Assembly: GCF_022179185.1 (NCBI RefSeq)
Contig: NZ_BPQJ01000001.1
Span: 1-64,000, forward strand
Source: Methylobacterium frigidaeris
Lineage (GTDB): Bacteria > Pseudomonadota > Alphaproteobacteria > Rhizobiales > Beijerinckiaceae
Length of the DNA stretch: 64,000 nucleotides
Reading direction: 5' to 3'
Shown here: positions 35,309-43,319 of the stretch, piece after piece
How positions within the stretch are numbered: position 1 is the first letter of the stretch
Layout: every line of letters starts with the position of its first letter
Made by a program: the position numbers and the translations under genes
Notes under the pieces: generated by a model
The model's database searches: none
Told to the model about the DNA's origin: nothing
Seen by the model: the letters and a program-made list of their open reading frames with translations, nothing else

Positions 35309-36570
35309 TCGAGATCGACGGACGCACCCTCGCGGCGGACGAGATGGAGGCGGTGCAGACGCATTTCGCCGAGCGGGCCCACCTGCGGGGCGGCAGCGGC
35401 GAGCGGATCGCGGCGCGCTTTCGCGACAATGCCTCGAACCTCGCCTTCATCCTGGCCGCCCGCCGGGCCGGCGCGACGCTGCTGCCGATCCATCCGGCCC
35501 TGCCCAATGACGGCGCGCGGCGCCTCGCCGCCCGCGCCGGCTGCCATCGGGTCTTCCTCGACGACCTCGTGGCCGAGAGCCTGGACGACGCAGCCCCGTC
35601 GGTGCCGGGCGAGGGGCACCTGCTCCAGATGAGCTCCGGCACGACCGGCGAGCCGAAATGCATCGCCCGCCCCTGGAGCGCGGTCGAGCGCGAGGTCGAG
35701 AGCTACGTCGCGGCCTTCACCGAGCCGGAGGGCATGACACCCGTCATCGCCTGTCCGATCACCCATTCCTACGGGCTGATCTGCGGCCTCCTGGTCGGCC
35801 TGCGCCGCGGCCGGGCGCCGGTGGTGCTCGACACCGGCAACCCGAAGTACCTGCTGCGCCGCCTGCGCGAGATCGAGCGCCCGCTGCTCTACACCTCGCC
35901 CGCCATGCTGCACACGCTCGCCCGGCTGATGCCGGAGGGCGAGCGCATCCACGCGGCGATGACCTCGGGCACGCTGCTGCCGGCGCCGTGGTTCGCCGCC
36001 ATCCGGGCCCGGGTGGAGCACTTCTTCCAGCAATACGGCTGCTCGGAGACCGGATGCATCGCGGTGAACCCCGACCTGCAGCGGGCCGACGCGATCGGGC
36101 GCCCGCTGCCGCATCACCGCGTCCAGGCTGGCGCGAGCGCCGAGGCGCCGGCGGAGATCGTGGTCGAGGGAGAGGGCGGCGCGGTGCGCACCGGCGATCT
36201 CGGCTACCGGGCGCCCGACGGCATGCTGGTCTTCGTGGCGCGGCAGAGCGACACGATCAACGTCTCGGGCCTCAACGTCTATCCGGGCGAGGTCGAGGAC
36301 GTGGTGATGGCGATGCCCGGCATCACCGACGCCGTCGCCTTCGCGCGTGCCGACGCCTTCGCGGGCGAGCGGGTGACGCTCCTGTTCAGCGCCGAGGCGC
36401 CGGTGCCGCCGCGCGCGCTCCAGGATTGGTGCCGCCGCTTTCTCGCCGGCCACCAGGTGCCGGTCGAGACGGTGCAGGTCTCCGCCATCCCGCGCCAGGC
36501 CAACGGCAAGATTTCCCGCCGCGAGGCGGCCGAGCACTACCGCAGCGGCGCGCTGGAGGCCACCGCATGA
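35305..36570 (+). CDS. Aryl-AMP ligase for metallophore assembly (AsbC-like)
   Basis: A 421-aa AMP-forming ligase, shorter than usual acyl-CoA synthetases. The P-loop LLQMSSGTTGEPKCIARPW is at ~108-126, the GCSETGCI motif ~ 247, the TGDLGYRAPDG and VNVYPGEVEDVV segments ~300-335, and the catalytic Lys in RQANGKISRREA near the end. In petrobactin synthesis the equivalent enzyme AsbC activates 3,4-dihydroxybenzoate and loads it on the carrier protein. ATGA overlaps on both sides place it inside one translational unit with the synthetases and the carrier protein. Whether it prefers 3,4-dihydroxy- or 4-hydroxybenzoate cannot be read from the sequence. Confidence 0.88.
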   Translation: MIEIDGRTLAADEMEAVQTHFAERAHLRGGSGERIAARFRDNASNLAFILAARRAGATLLPIHPALPNDGARRLAARAGCHRVFLDDLVAESLDDAAPSVPGEGHLLQMSSGTTGEPKCIARPWSAVEREVESYVAAFTEPEGMTPVIACPITHSYGLICGLLVGLRRGRAPVVLDTGNPKYLLRRLREIERPLLYTSPAMLHTLARLMPEGERIHAAMTSGTLLPAPWFAAIRARVEHFFQQYGCSETGCIAVNPDLQRADAIGRPLPHHRVQAGASAEAPAEIVVEGEGGAVRTGDLGYRAPDGMLVFVARQSDTINVSGLNVYPGEVEDVVMAMPGITDAVAFARADAFAGERVTLLFSAEAPVPPRALQDWCRRFLAGHQVPVETVQVSAIPRQANGKISRREAAEHYRSGALEATA

Positions 36571-37895
36571 CTCTCGCCATGACCCGGGACGACGCCGTCG
36601 CGGCCATCGGCACCGTGCTGCGCGAGGAGATGCGCCATCCGCATCTCGACCTGTTCGGGCCGCAGGCGCGGCTCAACGAGGATCTCTACCTCGACTCGGT
36701 GCAGGTGCTGCAGCTCATCCTCTCGCTCGAGATGAGCCTCGGTCTCTCGATTCCCGAGGAGGCGATCGCGACAAGCGATCTCTCGACCGTGGCCGACCTC
36801 GCCGGGCTGCTCGCGCGCGAGCCGGCCGCGGCACCGGTCCCTGCCGCACCGGCGCCGCCGTCCGAGGGCGTCCACGGCGAGATGCCCTACGACCTGAAGA
36901 TCCACTGCTTCGTCAGCTGCGTCTGCGACGGGCTGAAGGCGCGCGGGATCGACCACCGCCCGTTCTACTGCCTGATCTGGGACGCCGAATTCGCGATCAC
37001 CGACGACTTCCGCCTCGCCTACCACTCGGACGCCCAGGACCACGAAGCGTTCCGCTACTGGTTCGAGCGGCTCTACGGCGTGCCGCTCCACGCCTGGTAC
37101 GACCCCTCGCGGACCAAGGACGAGAACGTCGCGACCCTGCTCGACCTCCTGGCGCGGCGCCGCCCGGAGGAATGCGTGATGGTGATGCTGGACATGTTCC
37201 ATCTGCCGGAGCGGGAGAACAAGTTCAATCAGAACCCCTTCCCGCATTACCTGCTGGTGAGCCTCACCGACGACCCCGAGACCTGGCAGGTGCGCGATCC
37301 CGATTTCCGCTGGGAGGGACGGATCGCGCGGGACCGGATGCTGAACGCCATCCGCCAGCCGAGCGTCGCGGGCGGCTACCGGTTCGATCCCGCCCGTGCC
37401 CGGCCGCCGGCCGACTCGGATCTCGCGGCCTTCTTCGAGGCCTGCTTCATCCCCGACGCCAACCCGCTGATCGACGCGGTCCGGGCCATCGTGGCGGCCC
37501 ATGCCGAGGGGCGCGGCGGGCTTAGCCCTGCCTCCGTCGGCGAGGCGTTGCGCGAATTGCCGGTCATCACCATCCGCAAATGGGCCTATGAGCACGGCTT
37601 CGCCGTCTTCTGGCGCGCCCTGCGCTGGCCGGATGCCGAGTTCCAGCGGATCTGCGACGAGATCGAGAGCCTGGTGAACGGCCTCTCCGCCCTGCACTAC
37701 GCCGTGCTGAAGCTCGCCCGGTCGGCGGACCCGACGCAGGTCGCGGCGATCATGGCGAGGCTCGACGAACTCGACGCGGTCGAGTTCTCGCTCAAGCGCC
37801 AGCTCGGCGCGGCCTACCGGGCCTGGCGCGCGACGCGCCCGGAGCCGGCGCCGCTCGAACACCCCCACCCCGCCGAGGAAGGATGCCTCCTATGA
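36567..37895 (+). CDS. Aryl-carrier protein fused to DUF6005/AsbE condensation domain
   Basis: A 442-aa two-domain protein. Residues ~1-85 are an acyl/aryl-carrier domain with the phosphopantetheine serine in LYLDSVQVLQL (~49); an Ala/Pro-rich linker (~85-105) leads to a ~330-residue domain of the DUF6005 type (MPYDLKIHCFVSCVCDGLKARGIDHRPFY...NKFNQNPFPHYLLVSL). In Bacillus petrobactin synthesis these are separate proteins, AsbD and AsbE; AsbE transfers the aryl group from the carrier to spermidine. Fusion places donor and transferase on one chain. Overlaps by ATGA with the ligase and with the DUF2218 gene. Confidence 0.87.
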   Translation: MTLAMTRDDAVAAIGTVLREEMRHPHLDLFGPQARLNEDLYLDSVQVLQLILSLEMSLGLSIPEEAIATSDLSTVADLAGLLAREPAAAPVPAAPAPPSEGVHGEMPYDLKIHCFVSCVCDGLKARGIDHRPFYCLIWDAEFAITDDFRLAYHSDAQDHEAFRYWFERLYGVPLHAWYDPSRTKDENVATLLDLLARRRPEECVMVMLDMFHLPERENKFNQNPFPHYLLVSLTDDPETWQVRDPDFRWEGRIARDRMLNAIRQPSVAGGYRFDPARARPPADSDLAAFFEACFIPDANPLIDAVRAIVAAHAEGRGGLSPASVGEALRELPVITIRKWAYEHGFAVFWRALRWPDAEFQRICDEIESLVNGLSALHYAVLKLARSADPTQVAAIMARLDELDAVEFSLKRQLGAAYRAWRATRPEPAPLEHPHPAEEGCLL

Positions 37896-38170
37896 CCCAG
37901 TCCCGCGCCGTCGTCGGCACCGCCCATGCGAGCCGCTACCTGCAGCAGCTCGCCAAGCACTGGTCGCACAAGTTCGACACCGAGTTCGACGCGACGAAGG
38001 CCCGGATCGCCCTGCCCCTCGGGGAGGCACGGCTCGCTGCCAGCGACGAGGCCCTGACGATCGACCTCACCGTGGCGGATCCCGCCACGCTGCCCGACTT
38101 CCACGCCGTGATCGTGCGCCACCTCGAGCGGTTCGCCTTCCGCGAGACGCTGCATTTCGAATGGGCGTGA
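37892..38170 (+). CDS. DUF2218 family protein
   Basis: A 92-aa protein with the DUF2218 pattern: ASRYLQQLAKHWSHKFDTEFD at the N terminus and VIVRHLERFAFRETLHFEW at the C terminus, both rich in His and aromatic residues. DUF2218 genes commonly accompany iron-siderophore genes, but the function is not established; a metal or chelate-handling role is an inference. The ATG at 37892 overlaps the upstream stop (ATGA) and has GAGGAAGGA at 8-nt spacing; an ATG 9 nt earlier is less likely. Confidence 0.82.
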   Translation: MTQSRAVVGTAHASRYLQQLAKHWSHKFDTEFDATKARIALPLGEARLAASDEALTIDLTVADPATLPDFHAVIVRHLERFAFRETLHFEWA

Positions 38171-38682
38171 CCGGCATGGATGCGACCTTGGACGTGACCG
38201 TGCGGGCGATGCGCGAGGCGGACGCGCCGGACCTCTTCGAGATGTACAACCAGCCCGCCTTCCGCTTCGGGACGCTGGCGCTGCCCTACGAGTCGTTCGA
38301 GGCGGTCAAGGCCTGGGCGACGCCACGCTCGCCGCGGGACCTGCATCTCGTGGCGGATATCGACGGCCGGGCGGTCGGCGCCGCTGCGTTGCGGCCGTTC
38401 TACGGCCGGCGCGCCCACGCGGCCGAGTTCTGGATCGGCGTGCACGAGGATCATGCGGGGCGCGGCATCGGCTCGAAGTTGCTCGCGGCGATCATCGACA
38501 CCGCGGACAACTGGCTGAACATCCACCGGATCGAGATGACCGTGTTCGTCGACAATGCCGGCGCGATCGCCCTGTACCGGAAGTTCGGCTTCGAGGTCGA
38601 AGGGACCCATCGCGACGCGAGCTTCCGGGACGGCGCCTTCGTCGACGTCCACTGCATGGCCCGCCTGCGGCCCGCGCGTTGA
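38161..38682 (+). CDS. GNAT family N-acetyltransferase
   Basis: A 173-aa Gcn5-related acetyltransferase: VRAMREADAPDLFEMYNQP at the start, the acetyl-CoA loop HEDHAGRGIGSKLLAAIID (~100-118) and the C-terminal VFVDNAGAIALYRKFGFEVEGTHRD. It starts inside the end of the DUF2218 gene (second ATG at 38176) and is the last gene before a hairpin, so it belongs to the metallophore operon. Acetylated relatives of petrobactin are known (rhodopetrobactin), and methylolanthanin also carries acetyl groups, so acetylation of a polyamine arm is a reasonable role. A resistance or unrelated substrate is possible. Confidence 0.85.
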   Translation: MGVTGMDATLDVTVRAMREADAPDLFEMYNQPAFRFGTLALPYESFEAVKAWATPRSPRDLHLVADIDGRAVGAAALRPFYGRRAHAAEFWIGVHEDHAGRGIGSKLLAAIIDTADNWLNIHRIEMTVFVDNAGAIALYRKFGFEVEGTHRDASFRDGAFVDVHCMARLRPAR

Positions 38683-38685
38683 GCG

Positions 38686-38722
38686 GCTCGCCCGGCAGAA
38701 CTTCCAACGTTCTCGGGCGAGC
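38686..38722 (+). terminator. Hairpin at the end of the metallophore operon
   Basis: GCTCGCCCG (38686-38694) pairs with CGGGCGAGC (38714-38722), and inside it AGAAC (38697-38701) pairs with GTTCT (38709-38713), with a 2-nt bulge and a 7-nt loop. It starts 4 nt after the GNAT stop codon. There is no T-run, so it may act with Rho or as an mRNA-stabilising end. Confidence 0.6.
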
Positions 38723-38778
38723 GTCGCCTCGGCGCAAATGGACAAATACGAATAATTCCAATGTGAAACCGGCTGGCG

Positions 38779-38806
38779 TTGTCAATCCGGAGCGTTACGC
38801 TTAGAT
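38779..38806 (+). promoter_or_regulatory. Candidate promoter of the ABC importer operon
   Basis: TTGTCA (38779-38784) and TTAGAT (38801-38806) at 16-nt spacing resemble a vegetative promoter, in an AT-rich stretch (38735-38825) after the hairpin. It would give the importer its own transcription start ~25 nt before the binding-protein ATG. Assigned by eye only. Confidence 0.4.
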
Positions 38807-38836
38807 GTCGCGACCAATTTGACTTAAGGGTCGTGC

Positions 38837-39808
38837 ATGCCGTTCCTCGCGTGGTTGTCCCGCCGCATCGCTGTTGGTGCCCGTGCCGTGAGCGGCCCCG
38901 TCCTGAACGGCGCCGCCGCGGCGATTCTCGCGGCTGGGCTCTCGGCGGGCCCCGTCTCGGCGGCCGGGATCGCGGTGCAGCACGCCAGGGGCGAGACGGT
39001 GCTGCCGGTATCCCCTCAGAAGGTCGTCGTCTTCGACCTCGCCGCCCTCGACACGCTCGACGTCCTTGGCGTCCCGGTCTACGGCGTGCCGGGCGGGGCG
39101 AAGCCCCCCTCGCTCGCCCAGTACAACGATTCCCGCTACCGCCGGATGGGCACGCTGTGGGAGCCCGACTACGAGGCGATCAATGCGGCCGAGCCCGACC
39201 TGATCGTCGTCGGCGGCCGCTCCGGGCCGCGCTACGAGGCGCTGTCCAAGATGGCGCCGACCATCGACCTGTCGAGCGACGCCGCCGACCCGCTCGGCAG
39301 CGAGCTGCGCAACATCCGGTCGCTCGCCCGCCTCTTCGGCAAGGAGGCGGAGGCCGAAGCGCGGATCGCCCGGATCCAGGCCGGCATCGCGGCGGTCCAC
39401 GCCAAGGCCGGGCAGGCCGGCACGGCGCTGTTCATCCTCGCCACCGGGGGGCGCCTGAGCGCCTTCGGACCGGGCTCCCGCTTCGGTCTCCTCCACAGCG
39501 CCCTCGGCTTCCGGCCGGCCGCGACCGATCTCGGGGCCGGCATCCACGGCCAGCCGATCTCGTTCGAGTTCATCGCCAAGACCAATCCCGACTGGCTGTT
39601 CGTCCTCGACCGGGACGCGGCGATCGCCACGAAGGGTCAGCCGGCGCGCCAGCTCCTGGACAACGAGCTCGTGCGGCAGACGACCGCCTGGCGCAAGGGG
39701 CAGGTCGTCACCGTCGATGCCGGCAGCTGGTACCTCGCCGCCGGAGGGTTGCGCGCCCTTCAGACGACCGTCGACCAGATCGCGGCCGCCCTCGACGGCA
39801 CGCGCTGA
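38837..39808 (+). CDS. Siderophore ABC transporter substrate-binding protein (FecB/YclQ-like)
   Basis: A 323-aa periplasmic binding protein with a long signal peptide (to GPVSA-A at ~43). The helical-backbone metal-chelate fold shows VVVFDLAALDTLDVLGVPVYGV, LWEPDYEAINAAEPDLIVVG, and a C-terminal WYLAAGGLRALQTTVDQI. The pattern resembles the petrobactin-binding proteins YclQ/FpuA/FatB. It is the first gene of a four-gene importer and lies 154 nt after the metallophore genes. Confidence 0.88.
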   Translation: MPFLAWLSRRIAVGARAVSGPVLNGAAAAILAAGLSAGPVSAAGIAVQHARGETVLPVSPQKVVVFDLAALDTLDVLGVPVYGVPGGAKPPSLAQYNDSRYRRMGTLWEPDYEAINAAEPDLIVVGGRSGPRYEALSKMAPTIDLSSDAADPLGSELRNIRSLARLFGKEAEAEARIARIQAGIAAVHAKAGQAGTALFILATGGRLSAFGPGSRFGLLHSALGFRPAATDLGAGIHGQPISFEFIAKTNPDWLFVLDRDAAIATKGQPARQLLDNELVRQTTAWRKGQVVTVDAGSWYLAAGGLRALQTTVDQIAAALDGTR

Positions 39809-39810
39809 GG

Positions 39811-40764
39811 ATGTCCCGCGTTCCCGGCCGCCTCGCCGGCGTCGCCGCCGCGGGCCTGGCGCTCGCGGTCCTCGCCGCGGCCAGCCTCTTCGTCGGGGTC
39901 GGCGACCTGACCGGGTCCGGCAGCGAGATCCTGCTGACGAGCCGGGTGCCCCGCACCCTCGCGCTGGTCCTCGCCGGCGCCGGCATGGCGGTGGCTGGCG
40001 TCATCATGCAGCTCGTGGCGCAGAACCGCTTCGTCGAGCCCTCCACCGCCGGCACGGCCGAATCGGCGACGCTCGGCATGCTGCTCGTCACGCTCCTCGC
40101 CCCCGACGCGCCGGTTGTGGTGAAAATGCTGGCTGCGACCGCGACGGCACTCGCCGGCACCGCCCTGTTCCTGCGGGTGCTGCGCGCCATGCCGCTGCGC
40201 GCCCGGCTGACGGTGCCGCTCGTCGGGATCATGCTCGGGGGCGTGGTCGGGGCCGCCTCGACCTTCATCGCCTATCGCACCGACATGCTGCAATTCCTCG
40301 GGACCTGGCAGGCGGGCGACTTCTCGACCGTCCTGCGCGGGCGCTACGAGCTGCTCTGGCTCGCGGGCATCCTGACCCTAGCCGCCTACGGGATCGCCGA
40401 CCGCATCACCATCGCGGGCCTCGGCCGCGACGCCGCGATCAATCTCGGGCTCGACCACCGCCGCGTCGTGGCCGTGGCGATCGCCATCGTGGCGATGATC
40501 ACCGCCGTGACGATCGCCACGGTCGGCACGATCCCGTTCCTCGGCCTCGTGGTGCCGAACCTCGTCGCGATGGTGGCGGGCGACAACCTGCGCCGGTCCC
40601 TGCCCCTGGTGGCGGCCTCCGGTGCCGGGCTGCTGCTGCTCTGCGACGTGCTCGGGCGGGTGATCCGCTACCCTTTCGAGATCCCGGTCGGCACCATGAT
40701 GGGGGTCGTCGGCAGCGCCCTCTTCCTCGCCCTCCTGCTGCGCCGAGAATCCCGCCATGCATAG
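39811..40764 (+). CDS. Iron-chelate ABC transporter permease (FecCD family, first)
   Basis: A 317-aa permease with about nine TM helices. The FecCD pattern is clear: SRVPRTLALVLAGAGMAVAGVIMQLVAQNRFVEPSTAG near the start, GTWQAGDFSTVL in the middle, and the ATP-ase-contact region TVGTIPFLGLVVPNLVAMVAGDNLRRSLPLVAASGA. It starts 2 nt after the binding-protein stop and overlaps the second permease by 8 nt. Together the two permeases form the heterodimeric channel. Confidence 0.92.
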   Translation: MSRVPGRLAGVAAAGLALAVLAAASLFVGVGDLTGSGSEILLTSRVPRTLALVLAGAGMAVAGVIMQLVAQNRFVEPSTAGTAESATLGMLLVTLLAPDAPVVVKMLAATATALAGTALFLRVLRAMPLRARLTVPLVGIMLGGVVGAASTFIAYRTDMLQFLGTWQAGDFSTVLRGRYELLWLAGILTLAAYGIADRITIAGLGRDAAINLGLDHRRVVAVAIAIVAMITAVTIATVGTIPFLGLVVPNLVAMVAGDNLRRSLPLVAASGAGLLLLCDVLGRVIRYPFEIPVGTMMGVVGSALFLALLLRRESRHA

Positions 40765-41722
40765 CGCCCTCGCGCGGGCGAGGCTGAGCCCGGGCCAGGT
40801 GCTGATGCTCCTCGCCCTCGCCGCCTTGGGCGTGGCCATCGCCTTCATGACGGTGGGGGCCAACGGCCGCTGGGGCTTCGTACTGCCGTTCCGCGGCACC
40901 AAGCTCGCCTCGATGCTCCTCGTTGCTTGCGCCGTCGCCACCGCGACCGTGCTGTTCCAGACCGTGTCGGGCAACCGCATCCTGACGCCGGCGATCATGG
41001 GCTTCGACGAGCTCTACCGCCTGATCCAGACCGGGCTCGTCGTCGGGATCGGGACGGGCGGGTTCGGGGATCCGCGGCTGCGCTTCCTCGCCGAGACCGG
41101 CGCGATGGTGCTGTTCGCGCTCCTGCTCTACCGCTGGCTCCTGGCGCGGGGCGAGCGCAGCCTGCATCTCCTGCTGCTCGTCGGCGTGATCTGCGGGGTG
41201 CTCTTCCGCAGCCTGTCGCAGTTCCTGCAGCGGATGCTCGATCCGAGCCAGTTCGTCGTGCTGCAGACGAGCTTCTTCGCCAACTTCAACACCGTCCATC
41301 CGGAATTGCTGGCGCTCGCCGCCCTCGGCCTGGTCGGAGCCGGTATCGGGGCGTGGCGGCTCTCGAGTCAGCTCGACGTGCTGCTGCTCGGCCGGGACGA
41401 GGCCATCGCGCTCGGCATCGATCACCGGCGGACACTGACCCGGGTGCTGGTCCTCGTTGCGCTGCTGGTCTCGATCTCGACGGCGCTCGTCGGGCCGGTG
41501 ACCTTCCTCGGCCTCCTCGTCGCCAACCTGGCCTACCGGGCGATGCCGACCTACCGCCACACCTTCGTGCTGCCGGCCGCGGCGCTCATCGCGGCGATCA
41601 CGCTGGTCGGCGGCCAGCTCGTCCTGGAGCGGGTCTTCGCGCTCAACGCCGCCCTGTCGATCGTGATCGAGTTCCTCGGCGGCCTCACCCTCCTGATCCT
41701 CCTCGCGAGACGCGCCCGATGA
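40757..41722 (+). CDS. Iron-chelate ABC transporter permease (FecCD family, second)
   Basis: A 321-aa permease with the same topology as its partner: FRGTKLASMLLVACAVATATVLFQTVSGNRILTPAIMGFDELYRLIQ and the coupling-helix region TALVGPVTFLGLLVANLAYRAMPTYRHTFVLPAAALIAA. The MGFDELYRLIQ segment resembles the YclO-type subfamily of petrobactin-class importers. Overlaps by 8 nt with the first permease and by ATGA with the ATPase gene. Confidence 0.92.
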   Translation: MHSALARARLSPGQVLMLLALAALGVAIAFMTVGANGRWGFVLPFRGTKLASMLLVACAVATATVLFQTVSGNRILTPAIMGFDELYRLIQTGLVVGIGTGGFGDPRLRFLAETGAMVLFALLLYRWLLARGERSLHLLLLVGVICGVLFRSLSQFLQRMLDPSQFVVLQTSFFANFNTVHPELLALAALGLVGAGIGAWRLSSQLDVLLLGRDEAIALGIDHRRTLTRVLVLVALLVSISTALVGPVTFLGLLVANLAYRAMPTYRHTFVLPAAALIAAITLVGGQLVLERVFALNAALSIVIEFLGGLTLLILLARRAR

Positions 41723-42477
41723 TCGAGACCGAGGACCTCACGCGCCGCTACGGCGACACCGTGGTGGTGGACGGGGTCAGCTTGAGCCTGCCGGAGCGCG
41801 CCTTCGTCTCGGTGATCGGGGCGAACGGCGCCGGCAAGTCGAGCTTTCTCTCGATGGTCAGCCGGCTCCTGCCGATGAGCGCCGGCCGGGCCTTCGTCGA
41901 CGGGCTCGACGTGAGCGCGACCCCCGGCGACGTCCTGGCGCGGCGCCTCGGCATCCTGCGCCAGGAGCACGGCGTCACGGCGCGCGTGACGATCCGCGAC
42001 CTCGTCGCCTTCGGGCGCTACCCGCATTCGAAGGGCCGGCTGACCGCCGCCGACCGCGCCCACATCGCCGACGCCCTCGCCTTCCTCGACCTCGAGCCCC
42101 TGGCCGACCGGTTCCTCGACGAGGTCTCGGGCGGGCAGCGCCAGCGCGCCTACATCGCCATGGTGCTCGCCCAGGACACCGACTGCATCCTCCTCGACGA
42201 GCCCCTGAACAACCTCGACATGCGCCACGCGGCGTCCATGATGGGCCTGCTGCGCCGGGCCGTGGACGAGCGCGGCCGCACGATCGTGGCGGTGCTCCAC
42301 GACATCAACTTCGCGTCCTGCTACTCGGACCGGATCGTGGCGATGCGCGACGGCAAGGTCGTGGCGATGGGCCCGCCGGAGGAGATCGTGACGCCTCAGG
42401 TGATGCGCGCGGTCTACGGGATCGACGTCGAGGTGGTGACGGTGAAAGGGTACCGGACCGTGTTCTTCTACCGCTGA
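41719..42477 (+). CDS. Iron-chelate ABC transporter ATP-binding protein
   Basis: A 252-aa ABC ATPase of the FecE/FepC type: Walker A GANGAGKSS (~34-42), Q-loop LRQEHG, signature SGGQRQR (~137), Walker B DCILLDEPLNNLD, and the switch His in AVLHDINFAS. It completes the importer (binding protein, two permeases, ATPase) and drives uptake of the metal chelate across the inner membrane. Confidence 0.95.
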   Translation: MIETEDLTRRYGDTVVVDGVSLSLPERAFVSVIGANGAGKSSFLSMVSRLLPMSAGRAFVDGLDVSATPGDVLARRLGILRQEHGVTARVTIRDLVAFGRYPHSKGRLTAADRAHIADALAFLDLEPLADRFLDEVSGGQRQRAYIAMVLAQDTDCILLDEPLNNLDMRHAASMMGLLRRAVDERGRTIVAVLHDINFASCYSDRIVAMRDGKVVAMGPPEEIVTPQVMRAVYGIDVEVVTVKGYRTVFFYR

Positions 42478-42530
42478 GCCCCGGAACACCGGCCGCCGTC
42501 GCGGGTCATCCCCGACGCGAAGGCGAGAGG

Positions 42531-43301
42531 ATGACCGACATGCTGCTCGAAGGCCGATCGGTGCTGGTGACCGGCGCCTCCCGGGGAATCGGGCGGGCCG
42601 TGGCCCTGGCCTGCGCGCGGGCCGGTGCCGACGTCGCGCTCAACCACTGGCGGGATGCCGAGGCGGTCGCTGCGGTCGCCGATGAGATCGCGGCGCTCGG
42701 CCGGCGGGCGATCGTGGCGGAGGGCGACGTCGCCGACGAGGCGAGCGCGCCCGCCTTCGTCGCCGCCGCGGTCGAGGCCTTCGGCAAGGTCGACGTGCTG
42801 GTCAGCAATGCCGGCATCTGCCCGTTCCACGGCTTCCTCGACATGCCGGCCGATCTGATGCGGCGCACCACCGAGGTGAACTATTTCGGCACCTTCTACA
42901 TGGCGCAGGCGGCGGCCAACCGCATGAAGGCGCAAGGTGCCGGCGGTGCCATCGTGGCGATGAGCTCGATCTCGGCCCTCGTCGGGGGCGGATCGCAGAC
43001 CCACTACACACCCACCAAGGCGGCGATCCACTCGCTGATGCAGTCCTGCGCCATCGCACTCGGGCCCAGCGGCATCCGCTGCAACTCGATCCTGGTCGGC
43101 ACGGTCGAGACCGACATCAACAAGGACGACCTCTCCGATCCCGGCAAGCGGGCGGCGATGACCGCCCGCGTCCCCCTCGGCCGTCTCGGCCGGCCCGACG
43201 ACATCGCGGAGGTGGCGGTCTTCCTCGCCTCCGACATGGCGCGCTACATGACGGGCTCCGCCGTGCTCGTCGATGGCGGGGCCTACGTCAACCTGCAGTG
43301 A
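42531..43301 (+). CDS. SDR family oxidoreductase (3-oxoacyl-ACP reductase-like)
   Basis: A 256-aa classical short-chain dehydrogenase: TGASRGIG (~14-21), NAG at ~93, the catalytic Ser in MSSIS, YTPTK as YxxxK (~162-166), and the C-terminal DMARYMTGSAVLVDGGAYV. NAD(P)-dependent alcohol/ketone oxidoreductase, substrate unknown. It lies 53 nt after the ATPase gene in the same direction and might be cotranscribed with the importer, but a sugar or fatty-acid role is equally possible. Confidence 0.92.
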   Translation: MTDMLLEGRSVLVTGASRGIGRAVALACARAGADVALNHWRDAEAVAAVADEIAALGRRAIVAEGDVADEASAPAFVAAAVEAFGKVDVLVSNAGICPFHGFLDMPADLMRRTTEVNYFGTFYMAQAAANRMKAQGAGGAIVAMSSISALVGGGSQTHYTPTKAAIHSLMQSCAIALGPSGIRCNSILVGTVETDINKDDLSDPGKRAAMTARVPLGRLGRPDDIAEVAVFLASDMARYMTGSAVLVDGGAYVNLQ

Positions 43302-43319
43302 CGAAGGCCCGCGCGGGGC

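Noticed and set aside
34003..36570. A fusion of the second synthetase and the AMP ligase
   Set aside because: The upstream part is the wrong frame of the synthetase. The ligase has its own ATG in an ATGA overlap at 35305.
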